Source of the DNA: Wuchereria bancrofti
Taxonomy: Eukaryota; Nematoda; Chromadorea; Rhabditida; Onchocercidae
Length of the DNA: 64,000 bases
Assembly (NCBI GenBank): GCA_005281725.1
Contig: SSBO01000002.1
Location: 262,902 to 326,901, forward strand
Direction of reading: 5' to 3'
Made by a program: the position numbers and the translations under genes. Shown one piece after another: positions 39,201-53,800 of the stretch. Below the pieces are notes generated by a model, which was not told the origin of the DNA, made no database searches, and worked only from the letters and a program-made list of their open reading frames with translations. Each line of letters starts with the position of its first letter. Within the stretch, counting starts at the first letter, position 1.

Positions 39201-40057
39201 AAATTTACCTAAAATCTTTTAACAATTATATAAAATTTTATTTCTAATTTCACGTAATATAAATTTCATTTTAATGCCTTATCATGTGAATAATAAAATT
39301 TATCATAATTTTAATCTTATTTTTTTCCTTCTTCTTCTTCTTATGCTAACCTTTTGCTAAATCATTTCCATTCCAAAAGACGATACCATGCATTTGTCCT
39401 GTTATACTAACAGTCACATTCAATGATAATTTTATTTCCATAGATTTTATCAAATTATGTAAAACATTTAGTATTTTAACCGGATCCTGTTCACGATACA
39501 TTTTTGATTCATGTTTTAACCATGCATTGTGCGTTACAGACTTTTCCATAAGTATTCTAAATTTAAAGCTATGAAAAATGAATGTCTTAGATATAAAAAT
39601 TAACTTATGACTCAAACAAAAATTGGTGTAATTGATTAAAATCTAAAAAGAAAAAATTAACACATTAATTTTTAACTCTAATCAATTCCAAGAAAAAAAA
39701 GAGAGAGAAAAAAGAATTAACTTATAATAACAAAGCTATCCGTACATAATCATTTATCAGTTTATAAAAATGAAATAGTTTAATTTGATGAAGAAAATAT
39801 CTAAAATTTTTAATAACTTAATCCATACCTTATAACTTAAAAGAAAATTGAATGCAGTCAAATTTTACATTCAATTTTATATTTGTCATATATAATGGTA
39901 GTTATTTTTATATTGAAAAAAAAAGTAAATTAAACAAAAAAAAAAAAAAAAACAAAAATTGAAGCCTTAACCGATTGTTAATATCCAAAATGCAACATTT
40001 AACACTTGTCGTTCCAATATCAATTCCAATAAAATCACCTACTGCTACTTCTTCCAT
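36274..40057 (-). CDS. SHPK: sedoheptulokinase-like FGGY carbohydrate kinase
   Basis: Exons in transcript order: 40057-39972, 39556-39351, 39208-39133, 38874-38670, 38078-37913, 37439-37276, 37110-36910, 36522-36274. All phases agree; 450 aa, against about 478 in human SHPK. The N-terminus has the FGGY phosphate motif FIGIDIGTTSVK (9-20). ITGQMHGIVFW is the strongly conserved SHPK/FGGY segment, and TWMDER holds the likely catalytic Asp110. GDLQSTVYPLL and AASMNGGNAI match the C-terminal nucleotide-binding half. The family enzyme phosphorylates sedoheptulose to sedoheptulose-7-phosphate, feeding the pentose phosphate pathway in the cytosol. Start: the ATG directly before the kinase motif; stop: TGA. 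Exon 4 has two in-frame donors (GTATCG after 38670, GTCAAC after 38664). The FGGY family is certain; the substrate is inferred from SHPK-like motifs. Confidence 0.85.
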
Positions 40058-42318
40058 TGAAATTTTGACAACAAATGATAATATCTATAAGCCATTTGTA
40101 AACAAACTAATTTTTGTTGATTAATTTTTGTCACTCATATAATCTACTTTTAGCATATCAATTTATATAGTACTTATAAAACGTCAAATACGTTTTAATC
40201 CACGTGAAATATAATACAAGTAGAAACAGAAGTATAATTTATGCATGCACATGCAGTAGTTAATTCCACACTATCATTAAATAATATGACCTGTCTAAGC
40301 TAATAGTTACCTATGTCTTGAAGGTAACCATAAAAAACTTTCAAATTTTTAATGTCATCTATCTAACATAAATCAATTTTCTCACTTTAGATATTTTTAT
40401 GATATGTTTAATCGTAAACATAGATTAGATAACGTTGAATTCTATGTTATTTTATGTTAGATTAGATAACGCTGCATTTTATGTTTAAAAAAAATAAATA
40501 AATTTCAATCTGCTTATCAATATATCTGTAAATAAAAGCAGTCTTCCGTCTGAACTAATCTTAAAAAGAAATAATTATATTTAAAATATCTAAAATATCT
40601 TAAAAAGCTTTGCCATTTATTCTTTAAATGATAAATATCAACTATTTTAATATTTGATATTGATAAGCTCTCTTTTTTTTTCAACAAAGAATTATGCAAC
40701 ATGCATCCAAATGATTTAAGAACCATCAATTATTAATTTTAAATGTTATTTATTATCCTCCCATATCAACAACAAATCAAACAAATAAAAATGGACATCG
40801 TCAATTTCTATTGCACTACTTGAAAAAATATTTTAAAAAATTTCAAAACAAATGAATTCACCTAAAAATATACACACAAATACATCTAACTACAGTTCCG
40901 CCGGAACGAACACCTGCATATCTTTACTCTCGTTTACAATAATGAATATATTAGTGGTGACAAGTTAGATAAAAAATATTTCAGTACAAAAATCAAATAA
41001 ATTAGTGAGAAGCCAAAAAAAAAAAATTCATCCAAACTGGTTCGAAATTTAAATCAATTTCATAGGAAACGCGTATTCTGTTCTGTTTTATAGTGTTAAC
41101 AACGTTGATAATATGTTAAATTTTAGATGTAATTTTAGATTATAAAATCAAAAAAGCTCATATCATCAATTTCAATATATAATGGGAATTACAAAAAAAA
41201 AAAAAAATCTAATTTGATATAAAGAAAAAAAAAATAACACATGGAGGCGGCAAGAATGGAGAACTGTTCAATCCTTAAAGCAATGGATAACAGATGAATT
41301 ATATACAATTTCAAAAAAAAGAAAGAAAAAGTGATGGGCAAGCAATCGCAGAAATAATATATAACAAACAAATGAGCGGAAGGAATGATTGATTTCATAG
41401 AAAATAATAAAAAATAAAAATGACGAAAAAAAAAAATGAAAATATAGATTACAGATTACAAAGAAAAGGTTGCTAATAAAGTTAGTATCATATCAATTGA
41501 AATTTATGATAATAATCACAATAGCTAATCTTTGCCATTTATATAAATTTATGATCAAAAAATCAAATGGTTATTAAAAAGATAAATTAGAATTTATTAT
41601 CTTAAACAGAAAACAAACAATTGTTACAATGAAAGGAATAAATTAACACTGATTATAATTGTGAGATACGAAAATTACTTCAGTTATGATAATAAAGGAC
41701 TGAAAAAAAAAAGATGAAAAAAAAAAAAACTTAAAAAGATAATTCAAGAAAGAAAATGAAAAGAATAGATTTATAAAAAAGAAATATGACCAATTAAATT
41801 AAAAACCCGTATCATTAAGGAAAAAAAGAAAATAAATAAATAAAGTAAAATTCATCTCAATTATATAAAATCTATTCTCATTTTAATTTGAAAAATCTAA
41901 AACAAAACAAATCATAGTATTATACATATTAAATTTATGTCACTACTACAAGAAAAAATGAGAAACTTATTTTTTTCATTGTATTGAAAAATTTGAATAA
42001 CGAAAAAGGATTGAAGAGATCATAAACGAATCATTCTCTCAATTAATTAAACATAAGAAAAGAGAGGGAAAAGGCTAGGAAGAGAAAGAGAGAGAGAATA
42101 TAACTGGAAGTACTAAGATTATAAGCTCTACTACCTTAGATATTTCACATTCTCTCTAAAATAGATTAGTAATTTAGTATTTTATTAGAAATTGTAATAC
42201 TGTTCATAAGTATTCTCCAAATTTACAACGAGTGAAATAACTCAAATATATACATGCATTCATGAGTAATTATCATCTTCACTAAGCTTTTTATTTCCTG
42301 ATTTTGCTAGCAAAATTG
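40058..42318. other. intergenic region between the kinase and galactosyltransferase genes
   Basis: No supported exon. A-rich runs dominate at 41190-41860 and a GA-rich tract lies at 42060-42098. A short direct repeat (TTAGATTAGATAACG) occurs near 40420-40475. A gap of about 2.3 kb argues against a nematode operon. Confidence 0.6.
42290..42295 (-). terminator. likely polyadenylation signal of the galactosyltransferase gene
   Basis: AATAAA on the minus strand, 24 bases after the TGA stop codon at 42319, a normal distance for a short nematode 3' UTR. Confidence 0.5.
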
Positions 42319-45300
42319 TCACCTATTTGCTTTTTTCTCCATCACAATTTCCACTTTTCCTGATGATTTTGGTAGCATTTTTGAATTTTGCGAAACCAAA
42401 ATTACAGATTTATTTGGAGCAAATACTTTTTTAAACACATCATCTGGACCCATATTTTTTATTGCCAAATAGTATGCCGCTGTCACTGTTTGAGAATCCA
42501 ATTTTTTTGTGATGCCTAAAAATTAAGAAGGGATCATCTTCATTAAAAAATTTTTAACCTTGACCTTAATGAATGAAAGATGACGAATGCAAACTTGATC
42601 ATTGCAAACTTACCATAAAACATTTTCAAAACTTGGAAATTATCACTCCGAAGATTTAAACAGATTTAAATCTATGTACAATCTGGTATGCAATTAATCA
42701 GTTTTGGTTAAGGATTAGGCATAGTAATTAAAATGCTAGAAGAGAAATGCACGTCTTTGTTGGAATTTTGAATAAGTAAACAAGTATAAATCATACAGTA
42801 AAAGCAAAATGATTGTCCAAAATACATTGAAATTATGAGTTATATTTTAATTCTAAGAGCTTTGTAGGCTTGAAGTACTACGATTTCGTTTATGAGCGCC
42901 TACTTCAAAAAGGTTAATTCCTGATAGGTTATTAAGTTTTATGAGAATAAGATTAAAATTATGTGAATAATAAATTAATTTTACGTCCAAAAAGTTTAGC
43001 AAAATGTTGAGATTTTATATAATTGAACTAACCGAAAGGTCGTAGATGATAAATAAGATATTCCAAAACATACATCAATGAAGGATTTACGTAATGAAAT
43101 GATATTGCATAATCACTACAACATTCTGGACCCTATAGAAAATATATTGAAAAAACAGTTTGCGAATTATATATTCCAAAAGATGTAAATCTGATTTTTC
43201 TTTTCGAAAATATTAAAACTAATTCAAAGAAAATTAGATTAAGGAATTTTCATTCAAATAATTGAAATCTTTTAATATAGTAAACGACAAAAAGTAGTAT
43301 TAGGCACTTTACTTTTCGAAACAAAATTTTCTTTGCAATTTCTTTGATCTAAACTAAGAAAAAAGTGAAGAACAGTAAAAGAACAAAATAAATTAAAAGA
43401 TGTAAATAGTAAGGAATGAAAAAAACAAACCTGTTCTACAGGATAATATGTATACTGCCAAAACCAGAATTTTTTATCTACATGTCCTGGCATCAAATGA
43501 TGTGCTGGTACGAATGGAAGAAATCTGAATAATATAATTTCTTGTTAATATTTCAATTAAAAGACTCATTATGAGTCATCAAGCACAAATATTTACTATA
43601 AAATTAACATTTGATTTATAATAATTTATTAACCTATGATGGCCTTCAGCATCTCTTGAATCACCTGCTTTTACGCCAACTTTCTCCAAACATTTTCCAA
43701 TTTCTGCATCTTCTGCACCACTTTCACTTTTCTTACACTTGTTGGGATCCTTAATTTCGTTTCGAAGTAGTCATTTCAAAATAGCAATATCTTGAAGTGT
43801 TTAACGAAAGTCAAAAAAAAAAAAGAAAAATCTCTTATTATATCAGTGGAATCTTCTTTGATTTCATCCCAATAAATAATTAAATCATAAATTAGTGCAC
43901 TAACAAAACGATCAAATGTTCTCGTAGTCAATTTGATACTTTTTCTTTCGAACAACATATTAATTAATTATCATTTCCAATGAAATCAACATCATCCAAT
44001 CAAATATGCTAAATTACCGGAAGTGCTTCAGTGACAAATTTTTTAAGAGCTGTTCTGGAAAGTACATAACCAGCTCCACCACTCATATAACCCTGTTTTG
44101 TGAATGGTTTAAATTTACAGCCAAACCAAACTGGTTCACTTGGATCATGTGCTAGTAACATGAACCTGAAATTAAAAAAAAAAAAAACCCACATTATTTT
44201 CATTTATTACCTGCATGTTTTACGAACAAATTCTTTCCTCAATCTCTAGATGTGAATTGGAATAAAAATGCATTATTCAACGTTCAAAAATAACAAATAA
44301 AGCTGGGATTCAAGAAATGCTCCATAATATCAAAAATTTGTTTGAAAAACGAAATTCTCAAGAATGAACAAAAGCAATAAAAAAAAAACCTCAAATTTTC
44401 TACGATAACATAAGTATCATCGTCTGCTTTCAAAAACCAATCATAATCTTTGAGATAAAAATCATGCAAATATTTAAATGCTGCTTTCGTTTTTGCCCAT
44501 AAATGATCACGACCTTCTGATATATTCAAATTTATCGACGGTAAAGATGGATCTGCTTCGGATGACATAAATAGGTACCTGTCATTGCAAATATTTGTAA
44601 TTCAGAATTAAAATAATTTTGGAACGATATTAAAAATTATGCTCTCATAGAAGTAAACTTTGAAACAATAAATTTCGACATTTCATAGTAAATTATTTGT
44701 GAAATAATCGGAAGAGAAGAGACAAGCCATTAACATTATCCACATTTTCCAGATTTTATTATCTATCAATCAGTGCCGAGCAATAAACTATTATTTCATT
44801 TTTTAAATAAATGAAACAAAATAAACATTTTTCAAATGATTTATTTATCTCCTTACACCTTTCAAAGCTTTTTTTTTTTTCTCCTTTTTCCACTTCTTTT
44901 CAAATTCAAATCTGTCTTTCTCTTCCATTATAAACCCAAAAGGTAAGATTATAAACTTTTTGAGAAAATAAACTTCAAATTTACTAATGAAATAAGCACA
45001 TGAATAAAATAATAATTTCAGTAAACTTTTTCAACTATTGTTTTATTAGATGTACGATGATTAACACAAACATAGATGAAACTTACTTTGAACAACGTCG
45101 ACTCCATGTCGCTTTCACGTGTCTCGCTCTTTTTTCATGATTTTGCTTTCCTGTTAATATCCAACAGAATATTCGTACTTTTGATTCTAATAATTTTGCC
45201 ACAGAATTATCATCTATAAATAATGAAAATTTCGAAAAAAAAAAAAAAACATGCTTTAAATAATCATAAAAGATTGAAATTGAAAAACTATTGAATTGGT

Positions 45301-46150
45301 AACATAATTTAAACTAAACTTTTTCTTTTTTTTTTTTAAGGGAATTAAAAAGAGATAAAATATAATTTAAAAGAATAAGTAAGTACCATCATGTAAGCTG
45401 GTACCATTCCCATGAAAATATATTGGAACAGTTGGTGCATTACTATCATCAACTTCCCATTCATCGTGAGCATCTTCAAAATGCCCAAAAATCCGTTGAG
45501 AATTTTGCTTAGCTGCTAATCGAGCTATCGGTGAAGTCACAGTATAATTACCTAACAAAAAAATGAAATAAGAGTTAAGTCAAAATTAGTAATGTTTTTT
45601 TTTCCTTTTTTTTTTTACCAATGTCATATGCTTCTAATTAAAAATAACCTAAAACAATCGTTTCTTGATCAATTAAAATTTTTGAGTTTTAAAGACAATG
45701 AATGAATATTGATACAAAATAAATACAAAAATGACACTTTTTTAAGAACAAATAAAATTTCTAATAGCAATAAAAATTTCCACTAATAAAAACACTGCGA
45801 TAAAAACATTGAAAATTACAATTGTTATTTCTTAATTCCTAAAAATTTATTCAATATTTTTAGGCTAATAATTTGACAGAAAATAAATTCTAATTGAAAA
45901 GAGATCAAATTAATTTGAATGCTTGGCAATAGATAATTCTAATTATTGCAGGAATTATGTTAAATTTAGTTGACTGTAATTATTTTTGCATTAATGTTGA
46001 CATAGGAAAAGATAAAATTGAGGATTCACCCGATAGAGATAAAAGTGACAGTGAAAAACCGATAATAATACCAAATAACACATAAAATCCTGATGATAAT
46101 AACCGCACATTAAGCAGCATTTTTCTACAAATAACACCAACTAAAACCAT
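42319..46150 (-). CDS. C1GALT1: core 1 beta-1,3-galactosyltransferase (T-synthase, C1GALT1-like)
   Basis: Exons in transcript order: 46150-46030, 45551-45387, 45213-45087, 44578-44390, 44165-44018, 43749-43634, 43524-43431, 43132-43033, 42515-42319. Phases agree; 418 aa. It is a type II membrane protein: basic start, one transmembrane helix about 17-39, then a stem with a possible N-glycosylation site. The catalytic part (GT31 family) begins near [10 protein letters not shown], has [10 protein letters not shown], and carries the metal-binding DDD at 190-192 (KADDDTYV). [14 protein letters not shown] and [15 protein letters not shown] are typical C1GALT1 blocks. The family enzyme works in the Golgi and adds galactose from UDP-Gal to GalNAc on Ser/Thr, making core 1 O-glycans. 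Met1 is the first ATG after a candidate acceptor at 46206; Met11 is an alternative start. The family call is firm. Confidence 0.93.
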
Positions 46151-46206
46151 TTGTGCATTAAAATTAACCAATCGATAGTTTGAACATTGCTTCTGTGCTA
46201 TCAGTT

Positions 46207-46226
46207 CTGAAATTACAAACAACAAA
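46207..46226 (-). promoter_or_regulatory. candidate spliced-leader (or 5' UTR intron) acceptor of C1GALT1
   Basis: On the minus strand TTTGTAATTTCAG ends at 46207; the first ATG in frame is 56 bases further on. This resembles a nematode trans-splice acceptor. A 5' UTR intron cannot be ruled out. Confidence 0.45.
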
Positions 46227-49200
46227 AATTTTCTTGCTTTAATAACTCACAAATCAACTATTATCATTCATATCAGTTTAGCAGCCAAAAAAAAAAAAAA
46301 AAAAAAATGCACGCATTGATCGATATTAATAGCACAGAAAGTTTAATTCAAAATGTACAAATCCAAATAATCAATTTATTAATAAAGTTTTCAAACATCA
46401 ATTCATTATTTCAATAATATCTTAAAGATGAAAATAATCACTGGTGACCTTATTGGTTCGATAATCATTAGCACGAGCAGTGTTCGAATAGATAAATCAA
46501 ATGAGGGTCATTTACCTCTTAGAATTTGTCATCATGCACTTAGCTGCTAATTCTATCAATTTAAAGAAAACAGAACCATAAATCAAAGTAATTTAAATTC
46601 AATAAATAGAGGAGTTCAACTATAAATGCATATTACACTCTATTTTTATATATGTTTAAGATTTTAGGATCATAACAAGTTATGATATGATAGCATAAAC
46701 TTATGCTAACAATTTAGACCATCCATAATCCAATGATTGAATCTGAATGCTAGACGAATGAATTAATCAGAATAAAAGTTTATAAGTGATTGAACGAAAA
46801 AAGATGAAAGTGAAATAAATGGAAATTTTACTTCGATAATCGAAATAAAACGCTATGTGAAAAAAACTCATGGAAAAAGTTAAAAACAAATAGTTTCAGT
46901 TGGGAATATAAATGCTAGCAGTATTTCTTTTTTTTTTCATCTTCCTAGAAAACACCACATTGAAAACTTGCCTTATTTACTTATCTCTTTTAACAATATT
47001 AGTCACTTACAATTATTGATACAAAATGATGAATTATAATTTAAGTATAACTATTCTGTATCATAAAATTTCAATCGCATAAATTAGTTACCAATTCTCT
47101 TGTCATAAAACAATTATTCAAGCATTCACATTCGGGAATTAGTTACTAAAATGCTTTTTTTCCTACTTCAATCACTTAAAAATTTCAAAACTCTAATAAA
47201 TTACTAATCTTTGATTGAAATGAATCATAAATACAATATATTCATAATTAAAATATACTTTCCATTCAAATTTCTATAAACATATTAAAGCTTAATTTTT
47301 TTTTTTTAGTCTTATCACAGATAAGTTGCAAAATCTCATCTCATCTACTAGGATCAATCAAATGATTCTAACTAATACTTCGTCCACTTTTCGTTAATTT
47401 CAGCAAAATGATAATTTCATGATGGTAGACATTATTACATGTCATTGCATTCTCTTTCATTTCCTGATTTCCCTGGCAATCAATCAACCGATCAACAAAT
47501 CATGTTATGGATGAAATCACAGAATGAATTAAATCCCAAAAATTCAAAAAAAAAAAAAGAAAAAATACGAAACTCATTGATATGGCAAAGCACATACATC
47601 CTTCTTTTTAACTAATATTTTACGAAAAAGAGAAATAGAATGATGGAAGTGAAACAAAACAAATACTCTGCATACTATATCAGTCAAATACTCTATATCA
47701 GTTAAATTTTGACCATTATTTTGTAACCAACATAAACTTTTCTCCGTTCCTGTCTATCCCTATCGTTTCACTATTTCAAATCGATCAGAAATAAGTTTTT
47801 TTTTTTTAGCTCTACTCAAAAACTACACCTATTTGTACAATCAATATCACACAGTCTATTGAATCATAATTTCACTAGTTAAAAATTTTAAATAATTCAA
47901 GATTCCAAATTAAATTACTATCCTCATTTTGACAATTAATTCATTTTCAACTAAAAATCGAAATAATCTGATATCTCATATTAAATCAAAGATCAAGTTA
48001 TCATACAATCATGTTCATTAACAAGTAAAATATAAAATAAATTATATACTTTTAATAAACAACCAACTGTTCAATAATAAACCGACAAATTCTGATCGTA
48101 AATAGAATGCATGCCAATGACTCATTTGTAAACTCCATCATTCTCCATACTACCCTCCAATTAATCAATCGTTTGAATGATAAAAGCAATTTAAATCATG
48201 AATACTGAATATTTAAGATTTCTCTCTCTTTCCCTTTCTTTCTCTCTCTCTCTCTCATGTAAAACTAATCTTACATTTATACTTAATTATTCTTAACTTC
48301 AATAAGTTAAATTAATCCATCTTCTATCAAAGAAGTTAAAGTCCGATAATTAATACCATAAAATGGATAGAAAGAAAAAAAAAGAACTGATGGAACGGAT
48401 TGCAAATTTTTCGAAATTTCAAACAAAAGGTGAAGATAAACATATAAAATAAAGATAAGAAACGATCAAATAGTAAAATCAAATTCTTGCTCTCGCTGTT
48501 ATATCTACCAGTGATGAAACTTAACAATTGAAGTTTGATAAATTTCAAGATTTGTTTAAATTTTTACACCTTTCTTTCTTTTCTTTCTTCATATCATTTA
48601 CATGTAATGAAATGAACGAAAATATAATCTGATAGGATTTAATTATTAAAAGAAATACGTGATCAGTGTCGCAAAACGAATTATCACCAATATATGCGAT
48701 TTGTGACAGGACAGGATTTATGCGTATAAAAATTGATTTCAATCTATTAAAATTATTATTTACTGCATTTGCGTGTGAAAAGCCTTCCAATATTTAAAAA
48801 TTAATGGGAAAAAAAAAACGGCAGATGTGAAAAATGTGCTTGTCATAATTTAGTAATTCAGGAATTTTAAAATTTGAAATTTCTAATAAAATATCACTAG
48901 GATTTAATAGAAAAAAAAAAAACACTGCGATGAAATAACGAAATTAAATAACTAACAACTGTATTAATGAGTTTAATCTGAAAATTTACAGAAAAATAAA
49001 AGTTTATTATCATCACGAATCAAACATGCAACTATATTACATGTATGAGGCAATGAACATGAGTCATCACTTACAAATGCTAAACATTCTCAATTTGATT
49101 TATGACTGAAAAACAAGCAAATTTAAACAATGATTTAAATAATGATTATATAACAATATGGGTAAGCAAAAAGAGGACCAAAAGATCCGAACGATAGATA

Positions 49201-50764
49201 TTTCCTGCAGAAATTTGCGTAAAATAAATTTTTTTTCTCTAAGCTACTCCTCGTAGAAGTACCTCTCTCTTAGAAGAATTTGAATGAGTATTTTAAATAT
49301 CATTTTAATCCAATTATTTGTTAGCAAATTCTTCAATTGCTATAAATACAACAATATGGCCATTGCTTCATGGTGTAAAAAAATCTTGGAAAGAATTAAG
49401 CTAACGAAACAAAACTAAAGTAACTGAAACTAGTAAGAACTAAAATAAATTTTAAATTAATTAAGCATCAAAGATTTAAACTAACTAAGCAACCAAGCAT
49501 CACCGTCCTTCAAGTATGCAACTTTTAACAATTCGTTAAATGTCAACTAATGAAATAATGAAATAGGTTAAAGTAATGAATCATTTGTTTTCAATTTTAA
49601 GATATTTCTAGAACGACTCCAAAATGGTCTACAGATTGAGACAATTAGTTGTTTTCCTTTTTTTTTTCTTTTCTTTTATCCAAATTCTTGATAATAGATG
49701 AAGAAATAGAAATGAAAGAAAGTAAAAATTAAAAAAGTATTTTTACTATGTCTCAAAAGAAAGAAGTTACTCAAAATAAAAAAAGTGTATATTATGTAAG
49801 TTACTAAAAGCAAAAACTAGTTAATACACTTGACATAAATATATTATAATCTACTTGTCCTAATAAATATGAATAAATTAAAATCAATAGAATAATAATT
49901 TGCTTCCATTCTTTCCCTTCCAAATATATTGCAAATTCTACAACAATATGTTATAAGTATATTTGATATTTCATATGAAAAATATATGATATTACGATTA
50001 TATCTAACAAATTATACATCCTTGGCTAATTTATAACAATATTAGGCCAAATTTGAATAATAATCATGGCCAACTACCCAAAATTCTATCATTCATCGTA
50101 TTGTCACCATTGTAGAGGGCATGAAATAGCTAACAGAACTAAAAATTCATACAAAAGTCAGTTACCATCAATCTAAGAAAATTTTCCATTTTTCAAAATT
50201 TCTAAAAAAGCATAAGAAATCACACAATTTAAATCAAACTGAAAGCTTTCAAAATAAAAATAAAAATAAAAAAAAAAGTCCTTCCCTTTATGCTTAGGGA
50301 TACATTTCACTGTTATCAATGTTTTTTTTTTTTTACATCTTCCCATGTTAGTAGATATAGAAGAGGATAAAGTTTGATCATAGAATTGCTTCAAATATAA
50401 TTTAGCGGAATTTTATGACAAGAATGACCGACTATTTTCGAGTGAATTCTAAAAAAAAAATAAAAAAAAAATATAACCCGAAAATCATAACGAAATGACT
50501 GTTTGCTACAAATTATGACCACCCAAAAAGCAAAAGAAAGATAAGATACTGATAAGATCTATTCTGAGCACTATCACATTCTATATGTCAATACATCATC
50601 TAAAAAACATCATATAGAATGCAAATTTTTCAAATGAGAATGTTTTACTCTACTAGTGACTTCACCATCGATTACTACTAATTCAAAGGATTTAATTATT
50701 CACATAACTGAAATTTAAATTTATCAATGAAATACTTCGAAATCATACGCAATTGCAAAGATGT

Positions 50765-50799
<35 letters not shown>
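50765..50799. repeat. (AC)n(AT)n microsatellite
   Basis: Twelve AC steps run into about five AT steps. Confidence 0.95.
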
Positions 50800-50800
<1 letters not shown>

Positions 50801-53800
50801 CAGTTGTATTTTTTAATACCTAATTAACAATATATTAAATTTACTAAACATATGGAAATAACTATCGAATGATCTTATCTATTAAAAAAATCTTATGAAA
50901 AAAAAAAACATACGATTGAATCAATCTAACATATAAAGCAGTAATTTTCATTTTAAATGTACAATTCCATTGTAATCAAACACAGCGTTCGTTATTTGTC
51001 CTTGTGTCCTTGTAATTTGTAATTTGTCTCACTTACATAAATGAAAATTTTCAATTTTTTGCTGTATAAATTTTTACTAATTCTTACGAATACAAAAAGA
51101 AACAAATTATTCACTCACTGTAAAGCTTTAAAAAAAAAAAAAAAAAAAGAAACATTTTTTACACCACGTCATCTTTCAACAATAATATCAATTGCAAAAG
51201 AATTCAAATGAAAATATAAAGAAAATTTTGAAAAATTAAAAAATAAAATGATAATTTTATTGTTGTAAAATGTTGATTTAATAACGACAACAATAATAAC
51301 AGAAAACAATTTAATGCATTTTTTTTTAAAAAAAAAAACTTTGTTTAACCATTTGCCTTTATTATGATAGCAATGAAAAGATAAAGCATTTCATTTTTTT
51401 GCAATCATTTAAATTCTATAACAAAAATGATATCATAATTGAGCTTTTTTTTTTTTTCAAATACATTCTATTATATTTGTTTCATTCCTTACATCTCTCT
51501 TTCCATTTCATTTTATCTTTTTTCATTTAATGCGAACAGTTAGTTCTCTGACTATAAAAAAAAAGAAAAATGTATCAAAAAGATTGTGTGATTAAGTGAA
51601 TATAAATGGAAAATGTGCGCAAGAACTGTCACAATAAGTTCGGAAAAAGAAAATGAAGTGTCGCAAGAAAGCTAAATGTAACATTTTCTTTGTGGTAAGT
51701 TTCACTATCCTATCTACTACATAGATGCATTTTACAATTTTACCTATCCAACCAATCAAATAACTATTTATGTTAGAGGAAAAATTCAAAAAACAGAATA
51801 ACTTTTTAAAATTTTTTTTTTCTCTTTTAATTTATCAGTTCTTCATAGTTTCTTCTTATCCAATTTCAATCCAACAAAACTACCTTTTTTTTTTTTTTTG
51901 ATCCTGACTTTTTCTTAGACGAAAACATTTAAGAAGAAATCTTCATTAAATTTTGAGTAATTATTACTCCTTGTGAAAAGAAAAAAAAATAAAAGAGAAA
52001 CAACTACTTTTCGATTTATAAAATGTCAAAATTATCTAGATCTTCGCACCCTTTCTCTCTCTCCCTCTCCCTCTCTCTCCTTCCATTTCTTCTCTTTGTC
52101 CTTCTGACCTCAATTGATTGGGTCCAAACATTAACGATAAATTATCGATAACAGGACACTATTTCTCTCCTAGTTCGACAAGTGATCAATCGTTTCCCTT
52201 TCTCACATCCATTCACCCATTTTATACAAAAAGAAAAAAAAACCATCGACAATTCATCCTTCCACGTCTACCATTTTTTTTTTTTTTGAAAACACAAATA
52301 AAAGCGCAAATGGTAACTGTTATCAGTTAGAAAGCATATCATTGTGATTAGAAAGAAAGTTGGAGTGTGACACGAATGGCAGAAACAGTGACATTCTTAA
52401 TAATAGAAATCGGATAAAATTAAAACAGTGCGCAATGAAATCAACAACAAATTGGTAATTTCCTCACATAAAAGCCATTTATACCAATAAATAGGATGAA
52501 ATAAGCCAAAAGATGCGCGAATATCAGTGAATTTCGATCGCAAATATCAATAACTTTTTAGCAAAAAAAAAAAGATGAAAAAGGTCAAAGATCTCAATGA
52601 AAAGTTGAAGTATTTGCAAAACTTCAAAACTTCCACAGACAGTTTAGAAAAAAAAAACCTACCAATCTAATTATTGGAATGAAAAAGAATGAGGAATAGG
52701 TCGAGGCATATTTGTCAGAAGTAATGTTTGAGCAATAAGTTCCTCTAATTAATTAATCCGTAACTGTAGAAGTTAACAATTTCTTTTTTTTTGATAGAAG
52801 AAAAAGAATTTTATCTATAAATCAAACATTTATTTCTCATTTCACAACGATGAAAGCAGGGTACGAATAAAGCCAAATACACAATTTACAATACAAAAAT
52901 TTTCCGCTGCGAAAGAAAATGATAAAGAAAAACATAAAATCTTTATATTCAAATCTTAATATAACATAATTATATCAAGAAAAAAAAGTCAAACAATGGA
53001 TATTCTTTCATCAAAATTCATAGCTTATGAAAAAGAAAATTAGTATTATGCAAATTTTCTTTTTTTTTCTATTCCTATTTATTTTAGAATACGGTCTTGC
53101 AATCAAGATATTATAGTTTAAAAAAATATATATATATAAATATTACAGCGCTCTGAAATGTTTTCATCAAAATGATATGAAATCATATCATTTGATAAAG
53201 GATGATCGATATATTTGAGTATTTGCTAAATTTTATGTTACACCTTTATCTATAGAAATCAGTGATGTATTTACTTGAATATGAAAAATGTAAACATTTC
53301 AAAGAATTCTACTATCGACAAAGATGAGTGAAATATTTGAATGGATAGTAAATCAAATGAATTAATTTCTTGCGTAAGATCAATTCTCATTTCTCATTAC
53401 AATTTTTTGTTGATTAACCTTAAAAGAACAAACTTTATTCATGTATTATACCATTGCATCTCTCTTATCTAAAATTACAATAAACTATTAAGATAAACAA
53501 AGAAAATTTGTTACTTAATGAATAAAATTTCAAGTAATAAATCTAAATGTATCAGTTGAAAAAAAAAAAAAGAATGAAAGAAGAGGAAAGAAATATCAAT
53601 GTTTGTCAATTAAAACTAAATAAATATTATTTAATGTTTTCAGCAAAACAATTGATCAGAAAGAATCTTAACGAAATGTAAAGTTCAACAACATATGCCA
53701 AATTTTTACAACTGCTATTTCATTCTGTTCTATTTTCACTCGCTTTGTTATCTCTTTAAATCATACACTCTGTGAAATTTTTTTTTTTTTTCATATTTTA

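Noticed and set aside
41189..41398. 69-aa minus-strand ORF with hydrophobic stretches
   Set aside because: It is a translation of A-rich/T-rich low-complexity DNA, and its Phe/Leu content simply reflects poly-T codons.
36274..46150. Operon of the kinase and galactosyltransferase genes
   Set aside because: Same strand, but about 2.3 kb apart, far more than the roughly 100 bases typical of nematode operons.
48545..48790. 81-aa minus-strand ORF
   Set aside because: No splice context, family resemblance or neighbouring exon; its length is unremarkable for chance.
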